A program made the translations under genes and the position numbers. Source: Kitasatospora sp044457565 (lineage in GTDB: Bacteria > Actinomycetota > Actinomycetes > Streptomycetales > Streptomycetaceae). Taken from it: a DNA stretch of 64,000 bases. The stretch covers positions 124,001-188,000 of the forward strand of contig NZ_JBITGZ010000015.1 in NCBI RefSeq assembly GCF_044457565.1. Direction: 5' to 3'. The notes under the pieces were generated by a model. It did not search any database and had not been told where the DNA came from. It was given only the letters and a program-made list of their open reading frames with translations. This document shows, piece after piece, positions 32,850 through 40,905 of this stretch (position 1 is its first letter; each line of letters opens with the position of its first letter).

Positions 32850-35273
32850 TCACTCGAAGCGCAGCCCGTCCGGGCGGGAGAGCCGCAGGAGGGCGGGCAG
32901 GGTGAGGGCGGTGACGACGAGGACCGCCGCCGCACCGGCGCCGGCCGCCGCGAGCACGCCCGCCGTGTCGATGTGTGCGGGCATCCGGGCCAGGCGCAGC
33001 AGCGCCGTCCCCATCCCCACGCCGATGGCGCTCGCGAGCAGCAGGCCGAGCACCATGGGGAACGCCGTCTGCCAGAGCACCGACCAGGCGAGGGTCCGGC
33101 GCCGGGTGCCGAAGGCGACCTGGCAGGCCAGCGCCCTGCGACGCTCTCGCAGTTGCTCCAGGGCGCCGACCAGCATGCCGCCGGAAAGGAGCACCAGTGC
33201 GACGGTCACCGCGGCGCTCAGCGCCCTTTCCACGGCGAGCAGTGGGCGATCCTCGTCCCGGACAGTCTCGTCCTGGAAGGTCGGTGCGAGGCCCGGTCCG
33301 ATCCGGGCGACGGCGTTGCGCAGCTGGTCCTTGGCGTCCGGGACGGCGGAGTCGAGGCGGAACTCGACGGTGGCGAGCTCGGGGCCGAGCACCTGCGCCG
33401 GGACGACCGAGGGGGTGACGAGCAACACCGTTCCGTGGGCGGGATAGAACACGCCGGGCATCGCCGGGACGCTGGGCACGGCCGATGGAAGCTGCCAGTG
33501 CGGGGCGCCGTGGCCGGTCGTCATCTCCGCCCCTGGCCACGACGTGGTGTCGGCCTGGCCGTAGCCGACGCTGCGGATCACGAAGGCGTCGCCGTCGGAG
33601 CAGGACGGCAGGGCGGCGAAGGAGCTCAGCGTCCGGCAGTCCGCCGCCCTGACATCCACCGTGCCCCGGCCGTCCGGCATGCGCGCGTAGAACGCGGTGT
33701 ACCCGATGACGGACCGGGTGCCCGGGGTGTCACGCAGCCGTACCGTGTAGTCGCCGGCCCGGTCGCCCTGCTGACGGATGTTCAGGTGGCCGTCGGGCTC
33801 GTCCATCCGGACTCCGGTCTCGGCGACATCCTGGGCGAACTGCCTGTCCCGCAGACCGGTGACGCCGCCGAACAGACTCTGCAGGGCGATCCCCGCGGCG
33901 ACGGCGGCGACCACGGCGGAGGTCGTGCGGGCGGCCGAGCCGCCGTCGAGCCTGAGCCGGCCGACGGCCAGCTGCCAGGAGGGCGGGCCGCCGCTGATCC
34001 GCCGGGTGACGTGTTCGAGCACCGCGGGAAGCATGGCGGCGACCCCGGTCAGCAGCAGGATCATGCCGACCACCAGCACCACCATGCCCTGGTCGGTCGA
34101 GAGGCGCGCGAGGCCGCAGGTGGACGCCGTGGAGAGCAGGGCGCCGCCGGCCGCCAGCAGGGCGAGCCGCCACCACAGGCGCCGGCGCACCCGCCCGTCG
34201 CCCCGGGACACGGCGAGCGGCTCGACGACGACCCGGCGCATCGCGACCAGGGTGGTCAGCACGGCGAGGGCGGGCACCGCGGCCATCGCGGCGGCGGCGA
34301 GCACCGGCTCGGGGTCGACGTCCTCGGCGAAGACGCTCATGCCGGCGATCGTCACGTACTCGCCGAGGCGGCCGCAGAGCAGGAAGAACAGCCAGCCGAG
34401 GACGAGCCCGAGGCCGGCGCCGGCCAGCGCCTCCCCCGCGGCGATCACGGCCGTCATCGAGCGGTCGGCTCCGACCAGGCGCAGGGCCGCCAGCCGGCGG
34501 TCGCGCCCCTCGCCGCCGAAGCGGGCGGCTGCGGCGACGAAGACGACGACCGGGGTGAGGACGACCACGATGCCCACGACGCTGAGCAGGACCAGGTAGG
34601 GGTCGAGCGGCCGCGGCGGGTACACGTCGCCGAAGGAGTCGAGTCGCATCGCGCCGGTGTCGGTACCGAGGCTGTCGCTGCCGAGGAAGAAGGTGAAGTC
34701 CCCCGGTCCGACGAGGCCGGCCTCGCCGACCCGGCCGGTGACGGGGTGGTCGAGCCGTTCGCGCAGCAGGGCGGAGCCGGGTTCGCGCAGCAGCTCGGCG
34801 AGTGCGGGCGAGACGCTCAGCTCGCCGGGCCGGGGGTAGTGGTCCAGGCCCGGCGGGAGCGGGGTGGCGGGGCCCTCCGGCTGGACGATCCGACCGCGGA
34901 TCCGTATGTCGTGGAAGCGGGTGCTCGCGTCGACCAGCAGCAGGGTCCGGTCGGAGCGGGGCATGTCGCGGTCGCCGTGCATGGTGTCGACGATCGCGTG
35001 GATCCGGTCGTCGCGATGGTCCTTCATCGCGGGGAAGGACGAGGCCAGGAGCAGCATCGCGACGCCGATGCCGATGCCGAGGGCGGTGAGCACCGTCCGG
35101 GCGAGGCTGTTGCGGCCGCCCGTGACGGCGAGCCGCACACCCATGCCCAGCTGGCTCAGCCGGCGCGGCTGTACCGTCGGCAGGGCGGTGGCGGCGCGGC
35201 CGACGCCGGGGCCTCGGCCGGGACCGGCGGTGGGACCGCCGCTGGGGCTCGGGCTGGGGCTGGGGCTGCTCAC
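32850..35273 (-). CDS. FtsX-type ABC transporter permease
   Basis: An 807-residue membrane protein with two FtsX/MacB-like units: an N-terminal helix (NSLARTVLTALGIGIGVAMLLL), a large extracellular region, then helices near residues 235-480 and a final set near 690-795 (TVALVLLSGGMLVGAL, ending LPALLRLSRPDGLRFE). The GTG start overlaps the ATPase stop by four bases, so both subunits are coupled. This class exports antibiotics or lipoproteins, or transmits mechanical force; the substrate is unknown. The first 20 residues are Ser/Pro repeats. Confidence 0.9.
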   Translation of the reverse strand: MSSPSPSPSPSGGPTAGPGRGPGVGRAATALPTVQPRRLSQLGMGVRLAVTGGRNSLARTVLTALGIGIGVAMLLLASSFPAMKDHRDDRIHAIVDTMHGDRDMPRSDRTLLLVDASTRFHDIRIRGRIVQPEGPATPLPPGLDHYPRPGELSVSPALAELLREPGSALLRERLDHPVTGRVGEAGLVGPGDFTFFLGSDSLGTDTGAMRLDSFGDVYPPRPLDPYLVLLSVVGIVVVLTPVVVFVAAAARFGGEGRDRRLAALRLVGADRSMTAVIAAGEALAGAGLGLVLGWLFFLLCGRLGEYVTIAGMSVFAEDVDPEPVLAAAAMAAVPALAVLTTLVAMRRVVVEPLAVSRGDGRVRRRLWWRLALLAAGGALLSTASTCGLARLSTDQGMVVLVVGMILLLTGVAAMLPAVLEHVTRRISGGPPSWQLAVGRLRLDGGSAARTTSAVVAAVAAGIALQSLFGGVTGLRDRQFAQDVAETGVRMDEPDGHLNIRQQGDRAGDYTVRLRDTPGTRSVIGYTAFYARMPDGRGTVDVRAADCRTLSSFAALPSCSDGDAFVIRSVGYGQADTTSWPGAEMTTGHGAPHWQLPSAVPSVPAMPGVFYPAHGTVLLVTPSVVPAQVLGPELATVEFRLDSAVPDAKDQLRNAVARIGPGLAPTFQDETVRDEDRPLLAVERALSAAVTVALVLLSGGMLVGALEQLRERRRALACQVAFGTRRRTLAWSVLWQTAFPMVLGLLLASAIGVGMGTALLRLARMPAHIDTAGVLAAAGAGAAAVLVVTALTLPALLRLSRPDGLRFE

Positions 35274-36070
35274 AGTCCGGCCCCCAGGCTGACGGTCCGG
35301 CCGTCGCGGACGATGACCTCGCGGTCGGCGTAGGCCGCGACCCGGGCCTCGTGGGTGACCAGGATGACGGCGGCGCCGGACTCCTGGGCGGCGGCGCGCA
35401 GCAGTCGCATTACCCGCTCGCCGTTGAGCGAGTCGAGCGCGCCGGTGGGCTCGTCGGCGAAGACCACCCTCGGCCCGGTGACGAGTGCACGGGCCGCGGC
35501 GACGCGCTGGCCCTGTCCGCCGGATATCTCGCCGGGCCGCTGGGCGGCGGCGTCGGCCACCTCCAGCCGCTCCAGCCAGTCGTAGGCCCGGTCCTCGGCG
35601 GCCCGGCGGCGGTGGCCGGCCAGCCGCAACGGCAGCGCGACGTTCTCCAGGCAGGAGAGTTCGGGGACGAGCTGGCCGAACTGGAAGAGGAATCCGAAGT
35701 CTCCGCGCCGCAGGGCGCTGCGCCGGGCGTCGGAGAGCTCGTTGAGGTTGCGGCCCTGGTAGCTGACGGCGCCGGCATCCGGACGGACGATGCCGGCCAG
35801 GCAGTGCAGCAGGGTGGACTTGCCGGAGCCGGAGGGGCCCATCAGGGCGACGAGCTCGCCCGGGGCGACGGACAGGGAGGCGTCCTCCAGGGCGGTGGTG
35901 CGGCCGAAGGCCTTGGTCAGGCCGGTGGCGGCGAGCAGGCTGCCCGCCGGGGCGGCGGCCCTGGCGGCGGCGGCCCTGGCGGCGGTGGCCTTGGCCGCGG
36001 ACGCGCTGTCGGACGCGCTGTCGGACGCGCTGTCGGACGCGGCGCCGGATTCGAGGGGGGAGATGGCCAT
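35270..36070 (-). CDS. ABC transporter ATP-binding protein (MacB/LolD type)
   Basis: A 266-residue ATPase with an odd low-complexity N-terminus (SDSASDSASDSA, then Ala/Arg repeats) before the ABC fold at about 45: Walker A GPSGSGKST (78-86), Q-loop near FQFGQLVPE, signature ISGGQGQR (182-189), Walker B VVFADEPTG (202-210), switch His 240. ATG 36070 shares a base with the PadR stop (TGATG). With the downstream FtsX-like permease it forms an exporter controlled by the PadR gene at the head of the operon. Confidence 0.93.
   Translation of the reverse strand: MAISPLESGAASDSASDSASDSASAAKATAARAAAARAAAPAGSLLAATGLTKAFGRTTALEDASLSVAPGELVALMGPSGSGKSTLLHCLAGIVRPDAGAVSYQGRNLNELSDARRSALRRGDFGFLFQFGQLVPELSCLENVALPLRLAGHRRRAAEDRAYDWLERLEVADAAAQRPGEISGGQGQRVAAARALVTGPRVVFADEPTGALDSLNGERVMRLLRAAAQESGAAVILVTHEARVAAYADREVIVRDGRTVSLGAGL
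36000..36041. repeat. 12-bp in-frame tandem repeat in the ATPase gene
   Basis: GACGCGCTGTCG occurs three times in a row plus a partial copy, coding for SDSA units near the ATPase N-terminus. Confidence 0.75.
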
Positions 36071-36594
36071 CAGCTGCGTACCTGCCTGGTGAGTTCGTCG
36101 AGCCGTGCGGCGGTGAGTTCGAGCCAGCGCAGATCCGCCTCCAGGTGGAACAGCGCGTGGTCGCAGACCAGCTGGTCGATGAGGTCGCCGTCGGACTTGC
36201 GCCGGGTCAGCTCGCGCATCTGGCGCAGGTGTTCGGCCCGTTGGACGTCGAGCACGTCCTGCGGCCGGCGGCCGGTCAGGACCGCGAGGACGACCTTGGT
36301 GTAGAGGGTGTTCTGCAGGTAGGGCTCGGGGCTCTCCGCTCTGCCCAGCCACTCGGTGACGTCGGTGACGCCCGCCTCGGTGATGGTGTACCGCTTGCGG
36401 TCCGGCCCGTCGCCGGCCTCGACGCCCTCGACGTCGACCAGGCCGTTCTTCAGCAACCGGGAGAGCGTCGAGTAGACCTGGCCGTAGTGCAGCGAGCGGG
36501 TGCGTCCGAAGCGCTCGTCGTAGGCGCGTTTCAGGTCGTAACCATGACGCGGCTGGGACTCCAGGAGTCCGAGGATGGTGTGTCCGAGTGACAT
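36070..36594 (-). CDS. PadR-family transcriptional regulator
   Basis: A 174-residue protein. The winged helix covers residues 1-80 (LGHTILGLLESQPRHGYDLKRAYDERFG, YGQVYSTLSRLLKNGLVDVE, YTITEAG) and a helical dimerisation tail follows (AEHLRQMRELTRRKSDGDLIDQLVCDHALFHLEADLRWLE). It is the first gene of an operon with the ABC ATPase and permease, the classic PadR-exporter arrangement. The ATG has no ribosome-binding site and lies seven bases after the -10 box TATAGT, so the transcript is probably leaderless; the dyad at 36602-36635 covers that -10. Confidence 0.93.
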   Translation of the reverse strand: MSLGHTILGLLESQPRHGYDLKRAYDERFGRTRSLHYGQVYSTLSRLLKNGLVDVEGVEAGDGPDRKRYTITEAGVTDVTEWLGRAESPEPYLQNTLYTKVVLAVLTGRRPQDVLDVQRAEHLRQMRELTRRKSDGDLIDQLVCDHALFHLEADLRWLELTAARLDELTRQVRS

Positions 36595-36601
36595 GTCAGG
36601 G

Positions 36602-36635
36602 ACTATACACACGAGGTATACACCGAGTGCATAGT
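36602..36635 (-). promoter_or_regulatory. PadR operator and overlapping promoter
   Basis: ACTATACAC (36602-36610) and GTGCATAGT (36627-36635) form a dyad with one mismatch, centred on GTATAC (36616-36621). Reading the minus strand, TATAGT (36602-36607) is the -10. A bound repressor would block the operon's promoter. Confidence 0.75.
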
Positions 36636-36674
36636 GGGGTGGGATGACACTCTGACGGTGCGTCGGCAAGCGAA

Positions 36675-36706
36675 GGGGGGCGCGGGCCGCAGCGCCCGCG
36701 CCCCCC
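36675..36706 (-). terminator. Terminator of glyA
   Basis: GGGGGGCGCGGGC and its 13-base complement around a six-base loop; the arm nearest glyA starts 10 bases past its stop. Confidence 0.87.
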
Positions 36707-36715
36707 GATGGAGCG

Positions 36716-38206
36716 TCAGAGCGCCAGGTCGATGCCCGGGTAGAGCGGGAAGCCGGCCAGCAGGTCGGCGGCACGCTTGGCGGTGCCCTCGCGCAAGGCC
36801 TCGTCCAGCACGTACTGGGCCTTGGACGGCACGCCGGCCGAGCCGGCGGCAGGAGTGGTGGCGCGCAGCACGGAGTCGATCAGGCCCGCGATCTCGTCCA
36901 TCTCGGCCGCCCCGAGGCCGCGGGTGGTCAGCGCCGGGGTGCCCAGCCGGACGCCAGAGGTGTACCAGGCGCCGTTCGGGTCCTGCGGGACGGCGTTGCG
37001 GTTGGTGACGATACCGGCGTCGAGGAGCGCCGCCTCCGCCTGGCGGCCGGTCAGACCGTAGCCGGAGACGTCGGCGAGGACCAGGTGGTTGTCCGTCCCG
37101 CCGGTGACCAGATTCGCGCCACGCCGCAGCAGGCCCTCGGCCAGGGCGGCGGCGTTGTCGACGACCCGGCGGGCGTAGTCCTGGAACTCCGGACGGCGGG
37201 CCTCCGCGAAGGCCACCGCCTTCGCGGCCATCACGTGGGAGAGCGGACCGCCGAGCACCATCGGGCAGCCCCGGTCGACGTGCTCCGCCAGTTCGCCGTC
37301 ACAGAGCACCATGCCGCCGCGCGGGCCGCGCAGCGACTTGTGCGTGGTGGTGGTGACGATCTGGGCGTGCGGCACCGGGTCGAAGTCGCCGGTCAGGACC
37401 TTGCCCGCGACCAGCCCCGCGAAGTGCGCCATGTCGACCATCAGCGTGGCGCCCACCTCGTCGGCGATCTCCCGCATCAGCCGGAAGTTCACCAGCCTGG
37501 GGTACGCCGAGTAGCCGGCCACCAGGATCAGCGGGCGGAACTCCCGGGCGGTCGCCCGCAGCGCGTCGTAGTCGATCAGGCCGGTGGCCGGGTCGGTGCC
37601 GTAGCTGCGCTGCTCGAACATCTTGCCCGAGATGTTGGGCCGGAAGCCGTGGGTGAGGTGGCCACCGGTGTCCAGGGACATGCCGAGCATCCGCTGGTTG
37701 CCCAACTCCCCGCGCAGCTGCGCCCAGTCCTGCTCGCTGAGGTCGTTGACCTGACGCACCTGCGCGTGCCGCAGCGCCGGGCTCTCCACCCGCTGGGAGA
37801 GCACCGCCCAGAAGGCGACCAGGTTGGCGTCGATGCCCGAGTGCGGCTGGACGTAGGCGTGCTCGGCGCCGAACAGCGCGCGGGCGTGCTCGGCGGCGAG
37901 CGACTCGACGGTGTCGACGTTGCGGCAGCCGGCGTAGAAGCGGCGGCCGACGGTGCCCTCGGCGTACTTGTCGCTGAGCCAGTTGCCCATCGCCAGCAGG
38001 ACGGCCGGGGAGGCGTAGTTCTCACTGGCGATCAGCTTGAGCGAGGCACGCTGATCCTCGATCTCGGCGCCGATCGCGTCCGCGACGCGCGGCTCGACCT
38101 GGCGTACGACGTCCAGGGCGCTGCGGAACGCGGCACTGGCGGCGCCGGTGGTGTCGGCGGTGTGGTGGGCGCTGGGCGCGCCGGAGGGTGCTGCCTGGGC
38201 GGACAA
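36716..38206 (-). CDS. glyA: Serine hydroxymethyltransferase
   Basis: A 496-residue SHMT that interconverts serine and glycine with tetrahydrofolate, the main source of one-carbon units. Visible: LIASENYASPAVLLAMGNWLSDKYAEG, YAGCRNVDTVESLAAEHARALFGAEHAYVQPHSGIDAN, MVDMAHFAGLVAGKVL, and the PLP Lys in TTTTHKSLRGPRGG (about 287). It is longer than the roughly 420-residue common form, with insertions typical of a second actinobacterial SHMT class. TTG 38206 follows GAGGAG with six bases between. A ZTP riboswitch lies just upstream. Confidence 0.95.
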   Translation of the reverse strand: MSAQAAPSGAPSAHHTADTTGAASAAFRSALDVVRQVEPRVADAIGAEIEDQRASLKLIASENYASPAVLLAMGNWLSDKYAEGTVGRRFYAGCRNVDTVESLAAEHARALFGAEHAYVQPHSGIDANLVAFWAVLSQRVESPALRHAQVRQVNDLSEQDWAQLRGELGNQRMLGMSLDTGGHLTHGFRPNISGKMFEQRSYGTDPATGLIDYDALRATAREFRPLILVAGYSAYPRLVNFRLMREIADEVGATLMVDMAHFAGLVAGKVLTGDFDPVPHAQIVTTTTHKSLRGPRGGMVLCDGELAEHVDRGCPMVLGGPLSHVMAAKAVAFAEARRPEFQDYARRVVDNAAALAEGLLRRGANLVTGGTDNHLVLADVSGYGLTGRQAEAALLDAGIVTNRNAVPQDPNGAWYTSGVRLGTPALTTRGLGAAEMDEIAGLIDSVLRATTPAAGSAGVPSKAQYVLDEALREGTAKRAADLLAGFPLYPGIDLAL

Positions 38207-38212
38207 GGATGT

Positions 38213-38218
38213 CTCCTC
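38213..38218 (-). promoter_or_regulatory. Ribosome-binding site deciding the glyA TTG start
   Basis: GAGGAG on the minus strand, six bases before TTG 38206 and directly downstream of the riboswitch, so ligand binding could expose or hide it. Confidence 0.75.
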
Positions 38219-38230
38219 GCTCGATTCGGA

Positions 38231-38314
38231 CGGCCCAGGCGCACGGCAACAGCGTGAGTTCACGGAGCCGCTCCCCGATGGTTGATTCCATCCCTGCGCG
38301 CCAGTCGCGGCTCA
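38231..38314 (-). ncRNA. ZTP (pfl-motif) riboswitch
   Basis: On the minus strand the glyA leader reads GAGCCGCGACTGGCGC, then a GATGG/CCATC hairpin, then GGGGAGCGGCTC, and about 25 bases later GTGCGCCTGGGC. P1 (GAGCCG 38308-38313 with CGGCTC 38265-38270), P2 (38277-38281 with 38288-38292) and the 3' CGCCTGGGC (38231-38241) match the pfl consensus, which senses ZTP/ZMP, signals of 10-formyl-tetrahydrofolate shortage. glyA is a known target class. It ends 24 bases before the TTG start, so it may act on ribosome access. Confidence 0.85.
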
Positions 38315-38320
38315 CCGCCG

Positions 38321-38326
38321 ATCCTA
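38321..38326 (-). promoter_or_regulatory. Candidate -10 of glyA
   Basis: TAGGAT on the minus strand lies seven bases before the first riboswitch stem. The start would be near 38314. The -35 is unclear. Confidence 0.5.
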
Positions 38327-38513
38327 CCCATCCGGCCGCGGACGCGACGGAGGTCTCAGCATGCGGGCACCGCGGAGCGCCGGGCCTCGCCTCGGCACCC
38401 CGGGCCCCCTGGGCGATCCGCGACGCCGGGCAGCGACCCGGCGGCCCCGTGCGCCGCAGGCGGCCGCCCACCGCCGGCCAACGACCTTTCCGTTCACGGG
38501 TATTGATGACGTG

Positions 38514-38530
38514 GTGAATCACTGCTTCAC
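38514..38530 (+). promoter_or_regulatory. Operator-like dyad before the TetR gene
   Basis: GTGAATCACTGCTTCAC is a 17-bp imperfect palindrome with GTGAA/TTCAC arms, eight bases before the ATG at 38539. It fits autoregulation by the downstream TetR protein. Confidence 0.6.
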
Positions 38531-38538
38531 TTCTTGGC

Positions 38539-39192
38539 ATGGTCTACCGAACGACCCCCGCCGTCCGTGCCCGACTTGAGGCCCAGCGCGAGGCGATCGT
38601 CACCGCCGCCACCGAGCTGCTCTCCGAACACGGCTACGCCGCCTGCTCGGTGGCGGCCGTCGCGCAGCGGGCGGGGATCGCCACCGGTACGGTGTACCGC
38701 TCGTTCCCCAACAAGGCCGAGCTGGTGGCGGAGCTCTTCCGGACCGTCGTCGGGCGCGAGGTGGCCGCGGTACGGGCGGCCGCGGCCTTCGACGGTGACG
38801 TGCCCGCGCAGGTCACCTCCGTGATCGGCACCTTCGCGGGCCGCGCGCTCAAGGCGCCCCGGCTGGCCTTCGCGCTCCTCGCCGAGCCGGTCGACGCCGA
38901 GGTGGACTCCCAGCGGCTGGTCTTCCGACTGGCCTTCCGGGATCTGATCGCCGGCCTGATCGCCGAGGGGGTGGCGGCCGGACGGCTGCCCGCCCAGGAC
39001 CCGCGGCTCACCGCCGCCGCACTGGTCGGCGCGGTCGGCGAGGCACTGGTCGGCCCGCTCGCGGACGGCGAGCCCGTCGAGGACCTCGTCCCCCAGCTGT
39101 CCGCCTTCGCCCTGCGCGCACTCGGCCACCCCGGCCCCGGCCACCCCGCCCCTGTCCTGCCCCCACCCCCACCGGAGCAGATCGATGAGTGA
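38539..39192 (+). CDS. TetR-family regulator of the diiron oxygenase gene
   Basis: A 217-residue protein. The helix-turn-helix covers about 17-62 (REAIVTAATELLSEHGYAACSVAAVAQRAGI, GTVYRSFPNKAELVAELFR). The C-terminal domain has the long helices of the family and ends in a Pro/His-rich tail. Its stop overlaps the start of the downstream AurF-like gene by eight bases, so they are translationally coupled. A dyad directly upstream suggests autoregulation. The ligand is probably a hydrophobic or aromatic compound, by analogy only. Confidence 0.9.
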   Translation: MVYRTTPAVRARLEAQREAIVTAATELLSEHGYAACSVAAVAQRAGIATGTVYRSFPNKAELVAELFRTVVGREVAAVRAAAAFDGDVPAQVTSVIGTFAGRALKAPRLAFALLAEPVDAEVDSQRLVFRLAFRDLIAGLIAEGVAAGRLPAQDPRLTAAALVGAVGEALVGPLADGEPVEDLVPQLSAFALRALGHPGPGHPAPVLPPPPPEQIDE

Positions 39193-40138
39193 CCCCGCCA
39201 TATCGGGCATGACCGACACCACCCGGACCGGCTCACTCCGGACCGACGCGGCCCGAGCCGCCGACCGCGAGCAGAACGCGGAGCGGCTGCTGCGCGTCTC
39301 CGCCAAGCACTCGCACGACCCGCTCACCGAGATCGACTGGGACGCCCCCATCGACCCCGACCAGTTCGCCCTGCCCGCGCACCGCGTCTCGCTGTACGGC
39401 ACGCCGCTCTGGGACACCCTGACCCACCGCCAGCAGGCCCGGCTCAGCGTGCACGAGCTGGCCAGCACCACCGCGGCGGGCATCTGGTTCGAGCTGGTCC
39501 TGATGGAGGGCCTGGTCCGGCACGTCTACGCCGGCGACCTGACCACCAAGCACGCCCAGTACGCGCTCACCGAGGTCGCCGACGAGTGCCGGCACTCGAC
39601 CATGTTCGCCCGCTACATCGCGAAGACCGGCTACCCCTCGGCCCGTCCCACCCGGCGGGCGCAGCGTCTCGGCAAGCTGCACTTCCTGCTGAACGACACC
39701 TCGATGACCTTCGCCGGCGCGATCTTCGTCGAGGAGTACACCGACGCGATGCAGCGCGAGATGATCAGGGACGAGAGCCTCCAGCCGCTGGCCCGCTCGG
39801 TGGCGCGCATCCACGTGATCGAGGAGGCCCGGCACATCGGCTACGCCAAACCGGAGTTGGAGCGCCGCTGGGCCAGGATGACGGCTCCGCGCCGGGCCGT
39901 GTTCCGGCAGGCGCTGGCCCTGCTGGCGCAGCAGTCGGTGGCCGAGGTCGTCCACCCCCGGGTGTACGCACTGGCCGGGCTCGACCCCAGGACCGCACAG
40001 CGGGTGGCCGCGCAGAACCCGTACTGGCGCGAGGCGAAGGCGGACTGGGCGCGCAAGGCGGTGGTGTTCTTCACCGACCTGGGGATCATCGACCGCCGCT
40101 GCGCGCCGATGTGGCGCCGGGCGCACCTGCTGCGCTGA
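39185..40138 (+). CDS. AurF-like diiron oxygenase
   Basis: A 317-residue helical protein of the p-aminobenzoate N-oxygenase (AurF) type. Candidate iron ligands appear in order: Glu in WFELVLMEGLVRH, Glu and His in VADECRHSTMF, Glu in IFVEEYTDAMQRE, and Glu, Glu, His in HVIEEARHIGYAK. Such enzymes oxidise aromatic amines or related substrates using O2. No arylamine biosynthetic genes lie nearby, so the substrate is unknown. It is coupled to its TetR regulator, and a strong hairpin follows. Confidence 0.88.
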   Translation: MSDPAISGMTDTTRTGSLRTDAARAADREQNAERLLRVSAKHSHDPLTEIDWDAPIDPDQFALPAHRVSLYGTPLWDTLTHRQQARLSVHELASTTAAGIWFELVLMEGLVRHVYAGDLTTKHAQYALTEVADECRHSTMFARYIAKTGYPSARPTRRAQRLGKLHFLLNDTSMTFAGAIFVEEYTDAMQREMIRDESLQPLARSVARIHVIEEARHIGYAKPELERRWARMTAPRRAVFRQALALLAQQSVAEVVHPRVYALAGLDPRTAQRVAAQNPYWREAKADWARKAVVFFTDLGIIDRRCAPMWRRAHLLR

Positions 40139-40192
40139 GCCCGCCCAGCCCAGCCCGCCCGCGCCGCTCGCTCGGCCCGCTCGGCCCGTGGT

Positions 40193-40225
40193 GGCCCGGT
40201 CGGCGGGAGTGCTGCCGACCGGGCC
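40193..40225. terminator. Bidirectional terminator
   Basis: GGCCCGGTCGGC and its exact 12-base complement around a nine-base loop, between the convergent diiron oxygenase and TetR genes. Confidence 0.88.
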
Positions 40226-40229
40226 CGGG

Positions 40230-40805
40230 TCACTGCGCCGGGAGCATCCGCTCGACGAGGACCGCGACCAGCGCCTCGGTCTCTCCCTGCGGCACCACAC
40301 CGGGCAGGGTGAGCTGCTCCAGCATCAGGCCGGTCATCGCGAGGTACAGCAGCGTCACGCCCGTACGGTCACCGGGCAGCCCGGCATCCCGGTGGAAGGC
40401 GAGGTCGGCGTCCAGCACCTCGCGGACGGTCCGGGTGAGCTCCGCCCGGAGCTCGGGCCGCCGGGTCGCCTCCAGGCGCAGCTCCAGCATCGCCAGGTAC
40501 CCGGTGCGTTCGGTGGCCACCCGGCGGTTCACCCAGCTCAGCAGCTCGATGACGAGCTCACGCGAGCGCGGCGCCTGCAGCACCTGCTCGACCTCGGCCG
40601 GATCGGGCGCGATCCGCCGGTGGATCTGCCGGCTGACCTGGCGGATCAGTTCGTCACGCCCGGCGAAGTAGTTGGAGGCCGTGCCCTTGGGCACGCCTGC
40701 CTCGGCGTCGACCGCGCGGAAGGTCAGCCCCCGGGCACCCTCCCTGGCCAGCACCTCGATCGCCGCGTCCACCAGCGCCGCGCGACGACCCGGATTCTGC
40801 ACCAT
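40230..40805 (-). CDS. TetR-family regulator
   Basis: A 191-residue protein with a TetR helix-turn-helix at about 10-55 (AALVDAAIEVLAREGARGLTFRAVDAEAGVPKGTASNYF). The C-terminal half has the TetR_C pattern (RELVIELLSWVNRRVATERTGYLAMLELRLEA). It is divergent from a VOC-family gene, with direct repeats in the shared 100-bp promoter region, so that gene is its likely target. Confidence 0.9.
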   Translation of the reverse strand: MVQNPGRRAALVDAAIEVLAREGARGLTFRAVDAEAGVPKGTASNYFAGRDELIRQVSRQIHRRIAPDPAEVEQVLQAPRSRELVIELLSWVNRRVATERTGYLAMLELRLEATRRPELRAELTRTVREVLDADLAFHRDAGLPGDRTGVTLLYLAMTGLMLEQLTLPGVVPQGETEALVAVLVERMLPAQ

Positions 40806-40838
40806 TCGATGACCTCCGACGGGTATGGGCTTGCAACC

Positions 40839-40859
40839 ACTACAACCAACGTACTACAA
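40839..40859. promoter_or_regulatory. Direct repeat in the TetR/VOC divergent promoter
   Basis: ACTACAA occurs at 40839-40845 and 40853-40859, 14 bp apart, in an AT-richer stretch; ACAAC and GTTGT further frame the region. A possible regulator-binding site. Confidence 0.4.
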
Positions 40860-40905
40860 ATGGAGTTGTTCGCGGCAGAGCGCCGCGCACGGGGAGGGAC
40901 AGCAC

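Larger units (their letters stand above)
38207..38538. other. Intergenic region between glyA and TetR gene, 332 bp
   Basis: Left part: the ZTP riboswitch and glyA promoter. Right part: about 150 bp of GC-rich DNA without features, then a dyad (38514-38530) next to the TetR start. Confidence 0.6.

Noticed and set aside
32400..35333. A 977-codon plus-strand frame
   Set aside because: Antisense shadow of the FtsX-type permease; no ribosome-binding site or domain pattern.
38207..38300. Glycine (gcvT) riboswitch before glyA
   Set aside because: The conserved elements match the ZTP/pfl motif instead.
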